A stretch of DNA of 64,000 nucleotides from NCBI RefSeq assembly GCF_010093535.1, contig NW_022985203.1, positions 346,143 to 410,142 on the forward strand, in the 5' to 3' direction. This DNA comes from Lindgomyces ingoldianus (taxonomy: Eukaryota; Ascomycota; Dothideomycetes; Pleosporales; Lindgomycetaceae). The stretch's first letter is position 1; each line of letters starts with the position of its first letter. Shown here piece after piece: positions 54,561 through 64,000 of the stretch. A program made the translations under genes and the position numbers. The notes under the pieces were generated by a model. That model ran no database searches. It saw only the letters and a list, made by a program, of their open reading frames with translations, and was not told where the DNA came from.

Positions 54561-54818
54561 CAACTACCAGTCATGAGGGAGGAATGGGCGGCGAGCGAAC
54601 CTATTTTATCCCAAGGATTGGCGCGTGGTAGTTCTTCGTTCGGTAAGGCTAGGGAAAATTCTTTGATGGCGTCTAAGGCTATGCGACTCAAGCTTTCAGG
54701 AAAGTTGACTAGAGAAGTTAGTGAGAGGAGGCAGGTTGGTGATGCGGAGGAGATGTTTGCAGAGAATGGGGTTGGCGCACCGTGGTGGCGGAATGCGGGC
54801 ATGGACGAGGGGCTGTAG
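54561..54818 (+). other. In-frame 3' extension of the PDK-type gene behind a leaky-type stop
   Basis: Directly after the TAG at 54558-54560 the same frame stays open for 85 codons until TAG at 54816-54818. The stop is followed by CAACTA, an exact match to the CAR-YYA hexamer that promotes readthrough of UAG (the tobamovirus-type context), and is preceded by CAA, as in that context. The extension is charged and helical-looking (SKAMRLKLSGKLTREVSERR) and ends ENGVGAPWWRNAGMDEGL. It has no peroxisomal SKL-type C-terminus. It may be a readthrough domain, an unrelated small frame from the ATG at 54573, or chance. Confidence 0.4.
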
Positions 54819-55540
54819 GGTGGTGGATTGGGTTGTTGGTGAGTATGTTGGTGTGCTGGCGGAGTTGGTGTTTGGAAGGAAGGGCTAGATGAAAAAGACC
54901 TAGATGCTGATTCTTGTATCTATTGTGCCTCTGACGGGCTTCTGGGAATATGGATGCATCGACAGGGACTGGCGGACTGGATATCGATATTTTTGTATAT
55001 AGGACCACATTCTGATGCTTCCTGAGCTTTAGTGGCTTGCCTTTCTGAGTTGGGTAGAGAAAATGGTTGTGGCGATGGCAATGGATGGATGGTAATCGAT
55101 ACATAAATTAGCATGTAAAAAGAATTAAAATACAATGATACATGTCTTTCATTGGCTTGCTTTGACAGAATCTAAACCTCGATAATATCTGAAAGGGGCG
55201 ATATCAATGCCCGGGGTATAATACTACGCTATAATCTGTGCTTGCCACGCACTCTTGAATCGCAAACCTAGCCTACCAAAGCTTTGTTATATATGTAATC
55301 TACGCAATGAAAGAATAATTCTTCCCAGCTTGTAGCTACGGGATTCCGAAATCTATGGCCGCAAAACTCATTTTTCTAGCCACGATAGCGTGCCACACCT
55401 CATCCCCCTACAGCCACAAACCACCTTTAACGTTGTTTCTTTGCCGCCGCAGATATGGTAGATCGACAATAATTTCCGAATCCGGACCTAAGACTGGTGT
55501 CGAGTGTCGGCCAAATATCCCCATCCCACTATATCTCTAC
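54819..55540. other. Intergenic region between convergent genes
   Basis: 3' regions of the kinase (plus) and the next gene (minus). Minus-strand frames at 54718-55135 are not convincing. Nothing else was recognised. Confidence 0.5.
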
Positions 55541-56228
55541 CTATGGCTTGTAGGACCTCCGCTTGCCTTTGTCCTTGGGCTGACCGCGCTTCATTGTGCT
55601 GTTGGAGGAACCAGGTATGCGGTCTGAGAGGGGGATCTCCCATTCTTCTTTCCAGGTAATGGAGGGGGTGGACATGGAGGGTGAGGAGGGGCGATCCGAT
55701 AGGCCCAACACGATGTTTTGGAAGTGGTGGCGTGTTTGCGAGATACTCTGCCATGCGCACGAGTCCGTCAGCATTAGGTATCAATGATTATTTGCCAAAC
55801 GCGAGGTACAGGACAGTGAGAAGGGGGCATTAACAGCAACTGGTAGGTATGCGTCCCTAGTCGAGGGAATAAGGTGTCTGCACAGGGGGATGCCGTACCT
55901 CATTCCTACTTGCAGAATACCAGATCAACAACTCCACACTTTCCAAGATCTCCGCCGCTTGATTCCTCAACTGCGCCTGCTCGTATGTATCCATGCTTGG
56001 CCCGCCGAGTACTTCGCTCTTCCCTCGTTGCGTCTCGGCGGAAGTGGAGGCTGCAAGAAGAGTGCTCGCTGTACTGAAGGGCTTATTGCGTGCCTGGGCC
56101 GATCTTTGGGTTCGTGTGAATGCAGAGTTGCTTGCCTGGGGAGAGCTGGGCCCCGATGGAGGGTTTAGAGTTGTGGAGAGGGAGGGCGGTTGCCCCAGGG
56201 TTGGTTGAGGAGGTGGCTGGGGTGTCAT
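55541..56228 (-). CDS. Small hypothetical protein with helical core
   Basis: Not recognised by name. Predicted 178 aa from exons 56228-55899 and 55747-55541, joined by a 151-nt intron (donor GTACGG, CTGAC branch site 19 nt before the CAG acceptor). The N-terminal half is Pro/Ser/Thr-rich and disordered. The middle is helical: MDTYEQAQLRNQAAEILESV, then ELLIWYSASRNE, continuing after splicing with SISQTRHHFQNIVLGL. The C-terminus has WKEEWEIPLSDRIPG and a basic end (KGKRRSYKP). The conserved-looking part spans the intron, which supports the map. The size and single helical core suggest a subunit of a larger complex, but this is a guess. The first Met of the longer frame (56348) is also possible. 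Confidence 0.6.
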
Positions 56229-56651
56229 CGTGAGGTTTTTGGTGTTGAGTTTGGGCGGGCGTGGATTGGTGGGAGGAAGATGTACTTGTATTGCATGGTG
56301 GAGGGGAGGAAAGCGCGGGGTGACAAAGAGGCGCATTAGATTGGGCAAGTGGAAGCGAGTAATCGGAGCGGGAAGGAGACCAAATCTGTGCCCAGTTGTG
56401 TTTGCGTCTCGTTGGCAGGGGTAGTTTCAACTCCATCCATCGAGGAAACGAACAGTGAAACACCCAATAAGGATTTATCATGACATGCTAAGGAAACACC
56501 CGAACAAAAACTTGTATGAAGCCCTAAACAACAAGCAGAGCAACTCCATGAGGAATCCAACAAACTCAAGCAACACATACAAAAGTCCTCGAAATGACTG
56601 TGAACGCTCATTAAAGCAACGAAAATCACCCCAGACAAAGGAGGCGTTCTC
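56229..56651. other. Intergenic region
   Basis: Between two minus-strand genes. Holds the promoter of the small hypothetical gene. No repeat or coding sequence was defended. Confidence 0.5.
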
Positions 56652-57938
56652 TCACTTGATCCTCTTCCTCTTCCTCTTAGCCTCCCCGGACTCCCCTGCA
56701 CTCCCCTCACTTTCCTTCGCCTTCGTTGCCGGGCTTTTCTTTCTCTTTCCCTTCCCCTTCAGATCCTCACCCCCATCCCAATCCCCATCATCCTCATATT
56801 TTTCCTCCTCATCCTCACGACGTATATACACCCCTAAGCCTTTCAATTCCGGCCGTTCCTTCCTCCTCGACGCTTCAAGCCTCACATCCCTTGGATAGAA
56901 CTGCTTAGGCGGCTCCGGGATCCCCAAGTGCTCTACTAATGAGTCGACCTTCTTTCTCTCACTTGGGTATCTGAAGACAATAGTCATGGTCTCCCCATCA
57001 CCCTTTGCGTGCCTTTTCAGCATATACCTGAACGAGTCGGATGCCCGGCGTACACTAGGGGTGTTCCAATTCTTGATGAGATGGGCGTCGGCGCCAAGAG
57101 CTATGGAGTCTCTTTCCTGGCTCAAGCGATACCCCTTGGCCAAGGAGTAGGAGTCCTTGGTGGAGAACTGATCCTTGGACCTTACTGGCTCCTTGCAGGG
57201 ATCGATAACACATTGTATTGGAGCCGGAGTTCGCAAGTCGTGCTGGTTTGCGCCGAGGGAGGAGGGTTCTGCCCATCGCTCACCGGTGGTATCCTGCTTA
57301 TCCAGAGTCAGCTTGTCTTTGTGACAGCAAGGCATAGCAGGGGTAAAGCAGGGCTGGGAGCGTTTAGGATGGTGAAAAGGAGAAGAACTTACTCCCACCC
57401 GAGCTCTACTAGAAGTTCTCCCCGAGCTCCGGGTGCTGGCCTGAGTAGAACTAGTCGCCCCTGTGGTGCCCGACTGGGCGTTAGGCAAGGTTTGTTTACC
57501 TTTGCCATTGGACCTGGATCCAGATCCTGGGGGAGGTGGTGACGGACCCTTTTTCTGGCTCTTGGAAGGTGCACATTTTTTTGGCGCTGCCTTCCTTTTC
57601 TTTCCTCCTTTGGCGTTGGAAAGGGGTTCGAGAGTGGTGGGAGAGGGACGAGGGGGTGGGGGCATCTCTGGTGGAGGACTCAGAGTGATGTCTCGGGCCC
57701 CTCGTGCAGCGAGAGTTGCTTCCGCACTCTCCACATCTGCTTCGATGGCATGGTGGCGCCAAAGCTGCATAAGTATGTCAGCAGCCTTATCCTGTTCCTC
57801 GACATCCTCTGCGGTCATGGCCTGCTGGCTCCCCACCTGGGAAGGAGTGGACGGCTCCTTGAGGAAGTCATCGGAACTAGTGTTAGGGGTGGGGATGCAT
57901 GAAGATGGGGAGCTAGATTGGATTTTTTTAGGAGACAT
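56652..57938 (-). CDS. Basic, low-complexity hypothetical nuclear protein
   Basis: Not recognised. Open frame of 428 aa. The N-terminal third is Ser/Pro-rich with a short acidic helix (EEQDKAADILMQLWRHHAIE), then a Lys-rich patch (GGKKRKAAPKKCAPSKSQKK). The C-terminal third looks folded: SDSFRYMLKRHAKGDGETMT, then IVFRYPSERKKVDSLVEHLG and EPPKQFYPRDVRLEASRRK. It ends in acidic and then very basic sequence (KRKRKRIK), a likely nuclear localisation signal. A possible 39-nt in-frame intron (GTAAGT near the middle to CTCCCAG) would remove a Phe/His/Pro stretch; it is shorter than usual, so the frame is left unspliced. The role is probably nuclear; nothing more can be said. Confidence 0.6.
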   Translation of the reverse strand: MSPKKIQSSSPSSCIPTPNTSSDDFLKEPSTPSQVGSQQAMTAEDVEEQDKAADILMQLWRHHAIEADVESAEATLAARGARDITLSPPPEMPPPPRPSPTTLEPLSNAKGGKKRKAAPKKCAPSKSQKKGPSPPPPGSGSRSNGKGKQTLPNAQSGTTGATSSTQASTRSSGRTSSRARVGVSSSPFHHPKRSQPCFTPAMPCCHKDKLTLDKQDTTGERWAEPSSLGANQHDLRTPAPIQCVIDPCKEPVRSKDQFSTKDSYSLAKGYRLSQERDSIALGADAHLIKNWNTPSVRRASDSFRYMLKRHAKGDGETMTIVFRYPSERKKVDSLVEHLGIPEPPKQFYPRDVRLEASRRKERPELKGLGVYIRREDEEEKYEDDGDWDGGEDLKGKGKRKKSPATKAKESEGSAGESGEAKRKRKRIK

Positions 57939-59781
57939 TTTGATGATAGTATCTGCTTGTTTGTGTTTGGTGGGTGGCTTGTGAGGAGAGGGTTGAAATG
58001 ATGTTAGTGGAATTGAGGAACAAGCTGGCGCAGTAGATGCACCGAAAGAGGAAGTGGTGCTTTGAAGTGGTGAGAAGAGTGGTGATGTTCCAGATACAAT
58101 CGTAGACAGGATAATGTAGTGTACGATATGGGAGAAAATAGTTCTGAAGGCCCAAAATTTATGTACAATTGAAGTGTCCGCTGTGCCTGTGACGAGGGGG
58201 AGCCATGGTTAGAAAAAGTGAGCCTATACGGCATATGACGAGAAATGCCCCCCAACAGTAGGCAATGTTGGTCTAACAAGCCGGCCTACACAAGACATGA
58301 CAAGAAGAGCAGCTAATCATCTTGATGAGCAGAGATTAAAACATGCAGCCGTCAATGTTCCCACACCATTGGTCAACGTGGCTATTCCGCATAGCATAGA
58401 AAGCGTTATTTATTTAGTGCCAGTATTTGTTTTAGACGACGCTGGGAGAAATAAAGCTTTTAAAAGCTTCAAAATGGTGTCGATACGGGTAAAAGTATTT
58501 AACACAACTCAATGGCGATACAGGTGCGCCTGGGTGATGCCTACCGTTTCGACAATAATGGTCTATTCATTACCTGTCTGTGCCCAGGTGCCAACCAGGA
58601 CAAGGCCACCAGGGGGCGGTCTTCAACATCATGCACACCCACATGAATTGTGTCCATTACCTCCCAACGATGGCGTAACTAGGCCAATGGTGGCTTAGGT
58701 CGACGACGATATTGTAGTAGAGAGGGATAGCGCGGCGCGGTCCGTATGACAAGCCGATGAGCCCTTCGGGGGTCCGCGGCTTAGTAGCGGGTATGTCAAA
58801 GTCTATGGGAGGGAGGTATGAGACACCGCGTGGCAGAAGACTTTAAAGCGGTAAGGATGTGTCGTCTCAGTTCGGCGGGTGTGGCCTTGGTCAAGGAGAC
58901 TTGTGCCGTTCAAACCCAGGTAGGAGTGCCTCGAGACTTTATCGCCCTGAATAAGGAAGCTGAGTTTCGCCAATTGCTACTGGTCCTAAGGGCCTTAAGA
59001 CGGCATGAATAGTTTCGCAATTAAGAATACTTTGGCCGGCTACCCTGGCTCTCGGCCATCTTATACTAACCTAGGTAGGCATTGAGACGCCGGTTCCTAC
59101 CAAAACACGTGGAACGCTGAGCTAGACACTGGCTGTGGCGAACGATGGCGGCAACGAAGTTCAATGAGGGGGTTCCTAAGTCTATAGTGGCACTTTAGCA
59201 GAGAGAAGAGGCTCAAGTACTTACCCAGAAGTGAACAATGTAGTACATAAATCGCTGAATATCGATGCACATTGCCGAATGCAAAAATCCTTACATATAC
59301 AGGACAGAATTTTCGGAGAGACGGAGAGGAATCAATTACCAACTATCTAGACCATCGACATGTTTACGACACGAGCAAGACATTGCCAAAGCCCGATAAC
59401 ACACCCACAGAGGAGGAAATAGGCATACAACAAACCTCCAAGCCTGAGATCGGATGGAGGGCGCAAACAACCATACGCCATGCCCACTGTAAATGCACCT
59501 GGATATACAGAGCCGCCAAGATTATAGAGGAACGAGAGGGGTGTTCGCGAGTACCAATCTATGCTGTACGCCAACCTGTGCTTGACGGTGAAGTGAAAAT
59601 CTCTTAATCCGACCATGCCTTATGATACTGTAGAAGAAATCAACAAAGGAGTGATCATACTCAAACTCTTCGGCGCGAAGGCGCTCTTAAATGCGGAAGC
59701 CATAACTCAGCAGTTCCGCTCCGCTTAGCTACCGGTAACTCTATCATGCTCATCCGACACCCTAAGACAGTAACAATGACA
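57939..59781. other. Gene-poor region
   Basis: About 1.8 kb. Plus-strand frames at 58297-58698, 58818-59012 and 59272-59607 have no motifs or splice logic that I could join. They might be fragments of an old element or an unrecognised gene. The minus-strand frames near 57950-58280 lie in the promoter of the basic protein gene. Confidence 0.45.
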
Positions 59782-61260
59782 TCATGTGCTGCCATCGGCC
59801 TCTTGATGTTTGGCACTGCTGCCCTTTCCTCTCCATGTGCTTACAGCTGGAATATCTGCCTTGAGCCTCTCTTCTTGTGTCGAATAGGCCTTGGGCGTTA
59901 ATTTGATCAACGTGTGGAGAGGAACTTCCATCCATGGGCTCTGCTCTTGTGGGACGTTCATGAAATATGCGTAAATGCATCGAAGGATGGCCTGGTGAGT
60001 GACAATTAGGATGTTCTCGCTCCTCTCTAGCTCCATGATAATAGGTTCGAGGCGAATCACCACATCTCGGTAAGATTCACCACCAAGATAGCGGTAATTG
60101 TACTTGTCTTCGTCTCGTTGCTTGAAGTCTTCGGGGTATTTCTGCTCGATTTCTCCATAAGTGAGGCCGTCGCAAACACCGGAATCCAGTTCATCGAGAG
60201 CTTTCCACTCTAGTTTCTCAAAGGAAAGGAAGCGAGCAGTCTGAATCGTACGTTTTAGAGTAGAGGTCCACACAGTAAGTTTGCGACCATCGCCAACGGA
60301 TTTCGCCACGAGACCTGGAAGGGCGTGGGCATAAGCTTCGCCTCGGTCGGAAATGTCCGCATCTCCTCCAATCTTTCCTTCTAAGTTGAATTTTGATTCA
60401 CCATGCTGAGGTTGTTAAAAAGGTCACAAATGGGCTGGACTTGAGACTCACCCGAGATAACCAGATCGACCTCGGCTTAATGTGGAGGTTCATCAGATAA
60501 TAAACAACTCGGCTCTGAAGGTAGTCCTGAATCTGATTGATGATGACCTGCTTGCCAACATTGATCAACTTAACGTAGGTGAGATCATACTCATCCTCGT
60601 CGATAGTCTCATATACCTTCTCGTAGTTTCGAATGCGGTTGCGGAAATCGGCTGCAGCGAGTTCAGGATCCTGGCCGACATAGTCCGGCGACGTTGTCTT
60701 GACTTCAAGAATGTTGCTCATGATCAGGTCCTCGTCATCGCATTTTGACTCCACAAACAGGGTCTCTATATTCTCCTTCGCGCACCGCTCCTGTATCCAT
60801 CTACGTCGGCTTTTGGTCGAGTTGGTAGCATCCAATATCGCAATTAGTCCACGCCCTTCAGCAAACCATTTGCACATATCGTTCACCGCCGCCTCCGCTG
60901 CAGCTTTCCGGAGACGCTCTCCTTCTGGATTTGAGGTATCAAAGAACTCTGCGGAGGGATTAGGAGTCGCAGTGCGGCGGTACTGGCCGACGTTGAAAGT
61001 CTTGGCCGTTATTGACAACCAGTGCAGGTAACGAACGACTGGGAATCGAAGGCGTTAGTAATATTCTGGACAGTAGGCGGGTGAAGCCTACCTTTTTGCG
61101 CAATCAGGCTCTTTCCACGTGCGGGCAATCCAACCATGACGACGCATATCCGCGTGTCCTCAGCCTGAATACCCACACCGTTAGTCTTTCTATGCGGGGA
61201 TATAAAGGCGCCTGTGGGAACAGCGCGCATGTTGGGCGTGAATACGCCATTGGCCTCCAT
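59782..61260 (-). CDS. 6-phosphofructo-2-kinase / fructose-2,6-bisphosphatase (bifunctional)
   Basis: Predicted 459 aa from exons 61260-61092, 61038-60452 and 60405-59782, with introns of 53 and 46 nt. It makes and breaks fructose 2,6-bisphosphate, the cytosolic signal that sets glycolysis against gluconeogenesis. The kinase domain has the P-loop GLPARGKS (residues 44-51), then VVRYLHWLSITAKTFNVGQY and AILDATNSTKSRRRWIQ. The phosphatase domain is a histidine phosphatase with the phospho-acceptor in SRHGES (His 253), whose codon follows directly on the second splice junction, the second histidine in VTHQAILRC, and GGESYRDVVIRLEP. Both catalytic histidines are kept, unlike yeast Pfk26, so both activities are expected. 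The N-terminus is short, lacking the long regulatory extension of yeast enzymes. Confidence 0.93.
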
Positions 61261-62872
61261 GGTGGTATGAAATGTCGAGCCTCAGCTCGTGAAAACGAAA
61301 GAGGGGTCAGAAGGAAATGAAGATTCTCAAACAGCAGGAAAAAGAAATGTAAGATGGATCGGAACCCGGACCAGCCTTTTCCGACCGCAGCGAATACGAC
61401 AGGAAGATTTCCTAAGGCGAGGGATAGGACTATGCTGTGGACAGACGTCTATGGCAGAAATCCGAGGGAATTGAGAGCGTGTTGAATGCTGGGAGAGTTA
61501 TGGCCAAGGCTGGAGAGCGGTGCTGCAGAGCTATGAATTTAGCTCGGCTTTCGTGAAGCGAGGGGAGAAACTTGGAGCTTGACTATTCCCCGCATCTGGA
61601 ACAGGGTGTCTTTGTGTGAAGGAGATCGGGCAGGCCCCGTGGAAGCCTGAGCAATCACAGCAGGTTGGTCCAAATCAATGTGCTGGCGTTGGCCGCTGTT
61701 GCGACGTTCCACTTGCCCGGTGCGCGCTTGAAGCGTATGGAGTGGCTAGTGCAGACGTGGTGGACAGTTTGCTGGGGCCAGAATTTTTCTGGAGCAGTTC
61801 CCTGAGATGTCGCCGCAATCGAGTTCCTGGCCAGCCGGATCCGCCGCAGCGGTGCAATCAGGGTGATCGATCTCTCACGGGTCCTATGCCGGGCCATCAC
61901 TCGCTGGTCGGGCAAGGGAGATTGAAGTGGTCGTGTGCCTTTTGGGGTGCCACTCGAGGGCAATGACCAATGAGGCCAATGACTGGGTAGAGATGCCAGA
62001 AAATGCCTAAGCCGGCGTTTTCCACAGCATGCACTGTGCGGCGTGCCGAATGATTCCGGGCAGGCGATTTCAAGTTGGGAGAGGGCGCGATCGGCCACAG
62101 GTGGTGGTGAGGCCTCGGAGAGAGAAGGAACGTGACGATGAAGAAGCAGAAATGCCACTCACCGTTGAGATGGAGTAGTTCCTGATGCGCGCCATGGGCC
62201 ACAAGTGCTCTCGAGAGCCTTTCGATGATGCCGACAGCCGTCGACTGGGTCGGCTCCAGCAGTAGCGCACGGAGGAGGGGCAGCAAGGCGTCTTTTCCAC
62301 GTCACCTGGCGCACACGAAGAGGCTTGGAATGCTGGGAAGATGTGGCCTGGTGGTGAAAGTGTTCTTGCAAAGCTGCGCAACTTCACAAGTCGTCGTTGT
62401 GGACCTTCCTTTCTCTCCCGCCGCTCTGGCTCTTCGGGTGCGACTTCGGTCTGTCGTGATTGCCTTATCACAAAAAAGCACCGTATCGCTAATTGAATTA
62501 CCATTCACCACTGGAAGCTTCCACGTGGAGTAACAATCCATTTTACCCAGCACCGCGTCTGTTAGAGGTCACAAGGCGGTGAGGCTATGTAACGGAGATG
62601 CAGAATTTGCGTTGCATTAGTCTACCTCCTGTTCCTCCACTTCTAAATGTTCAAACGAGGCCTCTCTATCTCGTGAGTAGCCACGCGAAAATCCCAACGG
62701 GAGGCCGAAGTCCGTCACAGGCGTAGAACTATGGGTATATAGCAATGCTGAACCGAATGAAACGAACAACCAACCCTTCCTGTTTTACATGAACCGACCA
62801 GCCCAAGTCATCAAACCAGTTGTCCAAAAATCAGACATTAAATGAGTGTTGTCCTGGTTATTTTTGGCCGTC
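61261..62872. other. Long upstream region of the PFK-2/FBPase-2 gene
   Basis: About 1.6 kb between the metabolic enzyme start and the 3' end of RXT3 (both minus). Frames on both strands (for example 61655-62158 minus, 61616-61966 plus) overlap one another and have no motifs. Long upstream regions are common for regulated metabolic genes. I see no repeat. Confidence 0.45.
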
Positions 62873-64000
62873 TCAAGCATTCAACTTCGTTGTCCCATTC
62901 ACCCGCCGTAGTGAATTATCCCCTCCATGCCCTAGGCTCAGCAGCGTTCTCGCGGAATCAAGCCTCCGCTTCATCGCAGCTGCGTTTCTCTCTTGCCCTC
63001 GGCTTCCGTAGCCCTCTTCTACCCAGCGGATTTGGTGGATCATGAAGCTCAGCCCATCATGATTGGAACTCTTCCGGCTCGATATTCCGTATTCGACGGT
63101 CCCTACATACTTCTCAATACGAGGCAAGATTAGGAGCCTAATATGCGCTTCTATGTCTGCTGGTGGGGGGACGGGTGCGGCAGGGCGCCTTTCCAATGTC
63201 TCTTCCGCGTCGTTTGCGTCATTTGGCGCTGTAATACGCGGGTCTAGCATATTGATGTCCACAGTGTCATCCCATTCCCCTCGGATCCATCCAGAGTGGA
63301 TCGCCGCCGCAATCACATCGGAATCATCGCGGTAGACACACGCACCCCAGAGATGGTGTTGTAGCACAATCTGTTGTCTTTGCCGTGGTTTTAGATAGTA
63401 CCTAGGAACTCTCACGTCAATGGTACAGTTGACCGGGTTCCTAGGAAATTCCAGCTGAGAGAGCGGCTTCGGCTTGGAGGCAAAAGAGAACTGATCGTCG
63501 AGCGCGGAATTCGGTTGAGGCAACACGGGGGTCGCTTCATACACGTAAGACCCAAGATGGGCCCGGGGATACTTAGCAGCCTCATCCAACACAGGCTGAA
63601 TATCGTGAACCTTTGGAGGGAGTTTAGGAGACGGTAGAGGTGCTGCTTGAGTGAGTCGAGGAGCATGATGGTGATGATGTGGTGCAGCATGATAATGGTG
63701 GTGATGGTGCGACGGCTGTGGCGTTGCTCCATTCTGTGGTAGACTGGGATACCTTTGATTTAAGGGTGTGGAAGCAGCTGGCGCAGCCACTATTGCCAAG
63801 TCCTCTTCAGGCTTGTGGTGATGGTGATGATGGCTGTATAACGTTAGGCGATACTCAAAGAAACAAGGGCGAAACTCACTGATGCGCATGTGTGTGATGG
63901 TGGTGGTGATGGCCTGGATGGGTGTATTTGTTGCGCTTCGTCCCCCGAACTCCACCAAGGGCAGGCGTTCCCCTTCCATCTCCACTCTCATTATCGACCA
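62873..64000 (-). CDS. RXT3: Rxt3-domain protein of the Rpd3L histone deacetylase complex (5' end beyond window)
   Basis: Partial: exons 62873-63833 and from 63880 to the window edge, with a 46-nt intron (donor GTGAGT, TACAG acceptor). Rxt3 is a subunit of the large Rpd3 histone deacetylase complex in the nucleus. The Rxt3 domain is near the C-terminal third: NCTIDVRVPRYYLKPRQRQ, then LWGACVYRDDSDVIAAAIHS followed by GWIRGEW, and later HIRLLILPRIEKYVGT and EYGISSRKSSNHDG. The N-terminal visible part is very rich in histidine, with several runs of five to eight His. The intron sits inside one such run; splicing changes frame, so the unspliced frame (ending its first exon as THMRISEF) is not the protein. 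At the edge the frame still continues upstream (VDNESGDGRGTPALGG). Confidence 0.88.
   Translation of the reverse strand, partial: WSIMRVEMEGERLPLVEFGGRSATNTPIQAITTTITHMRISEFRPCFFEYRLTLYSHHHHHHKPEEDLAIVAAPAASTPLNQRYPSLPQNGATPQPSHHHHHYHAAPHHHHHAPRLTQAAPLPSPKLPPKVHDIQPVLDEAAKYPRAHLGSYVYEATPVLPQPNSALDDQFSFASKPKPLSQLEFPRNPVNCTIDVRVPRYYLKPRQRQQIVLQHHLWGACVYRDDSDVIAAAIHSGWIRGEWDDTVDINMLDPRITAPNDANDAEETLERRPAAPVPPPADIEAHIRLLILPRIEKYVGTVEYGISSRKSSNHDGLSFMIHQIRWVEEGYGSRGQERNAAAMKRRLDSARTLLSLGHGGDNSLRRVNGTTKLNA

Noticed and set aside
54512..54802. 96-codon minus-strand frame opposite the kinase extension
   Set aside because: No motif and no splice or promoter context; the plus-strand frame is continuous with a real gene.
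61616..62158. Overlapping frames in the PFK-2 upstream region
   Set aside because: Both strands open in the same GC-rich stretch, no motif; treated as non-coding.

Overview
The window reads as nuclear DNA of a filamentous ascomycete (Pezizomycotina). The genes carry short GT-AG introns, mostly 46-76 nt, with CTAAC/CTGAC-like branch sites. There is a MATA-type HMG-box regulator and several fungal orthologues (Rgp1, Rrg9, Rxt3, an acetylornithine aminotransferase, cytochrome c, a PDK-type kinase, a PFK-2/FBPase-2). Repeats show the signature of repeat-induced point mutation (RIP): TpA-rich, CpA-poor, divergence by transitions. I cannot place the species more closely. All exon maps were made by reading splice signals and frames by eye; no transcript or database search was available.

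Layout. 1-4137 is a RIP-degraded AT-rich block with tandem repeats and small unmutated GC islands. 4138-7272 is mostly gene-poor, with one two-exon coding-like frame near 4.6-5.0 kb. 7273-14465 has three minus-strand genes: an HSL-family lipase/esterase, an HMG-box regulator and an SGNH/GDSL hydrolase. 15034-17146 is a complete pogo/Fot1-type DNA transposon with intact terminal inverted repeats and TA duplication but a RIP-ruined body. 17573-24830 has three minus-strand genes: SNF2-family ATPase, mitochondrial acetylornithine aminotransferase, and a DUF2470 membrane protein. 25674-27703 holds a tandem pair of small paralogues. 27.7-40.6 kb is a gene-poor, orphan-like stretch with a zinc-finger gene at 34.2-35.1 kb, a probable multi-exon orphan at 28.3-29.8 kb, a broken coding-like segment at 31-32 kb and a diverged duplicated promoter-like cassette.

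40687-64000 is a dense housekeeping region: RGP1 (Golgi traffic), RRG9 (mitochondrial), a DUF2236/mpaB-like oxygenase, a two-finger CCCH protein, a six-exon short-chain dehydrogenase, cytochrome c, a pyruvate-dehydrogenase-kinase-type protein kinase, two unrecognised genes, a bifunctional PFK-2/FBPase-2 and the 3' part of RXT3. Several relate to carbon and respiratory metabolism (cytochrome c, PDK, PFKFB, RRG9), but no cluster logic is evident.

The most notable observations are a perfect leaky-stop context (TAG followed by CAR-YYA) at the end of the PDK-type gene with an 85-codon open in-frame extension; a tandem paralogue pair whose last coding exon is only 7 nt in both copies; a 14-nt microexon in the dehydrogenase; two NAGNAG tandem acceptors, one inside a Walker A region; and transposon ends that escaped RIP while the body did not.
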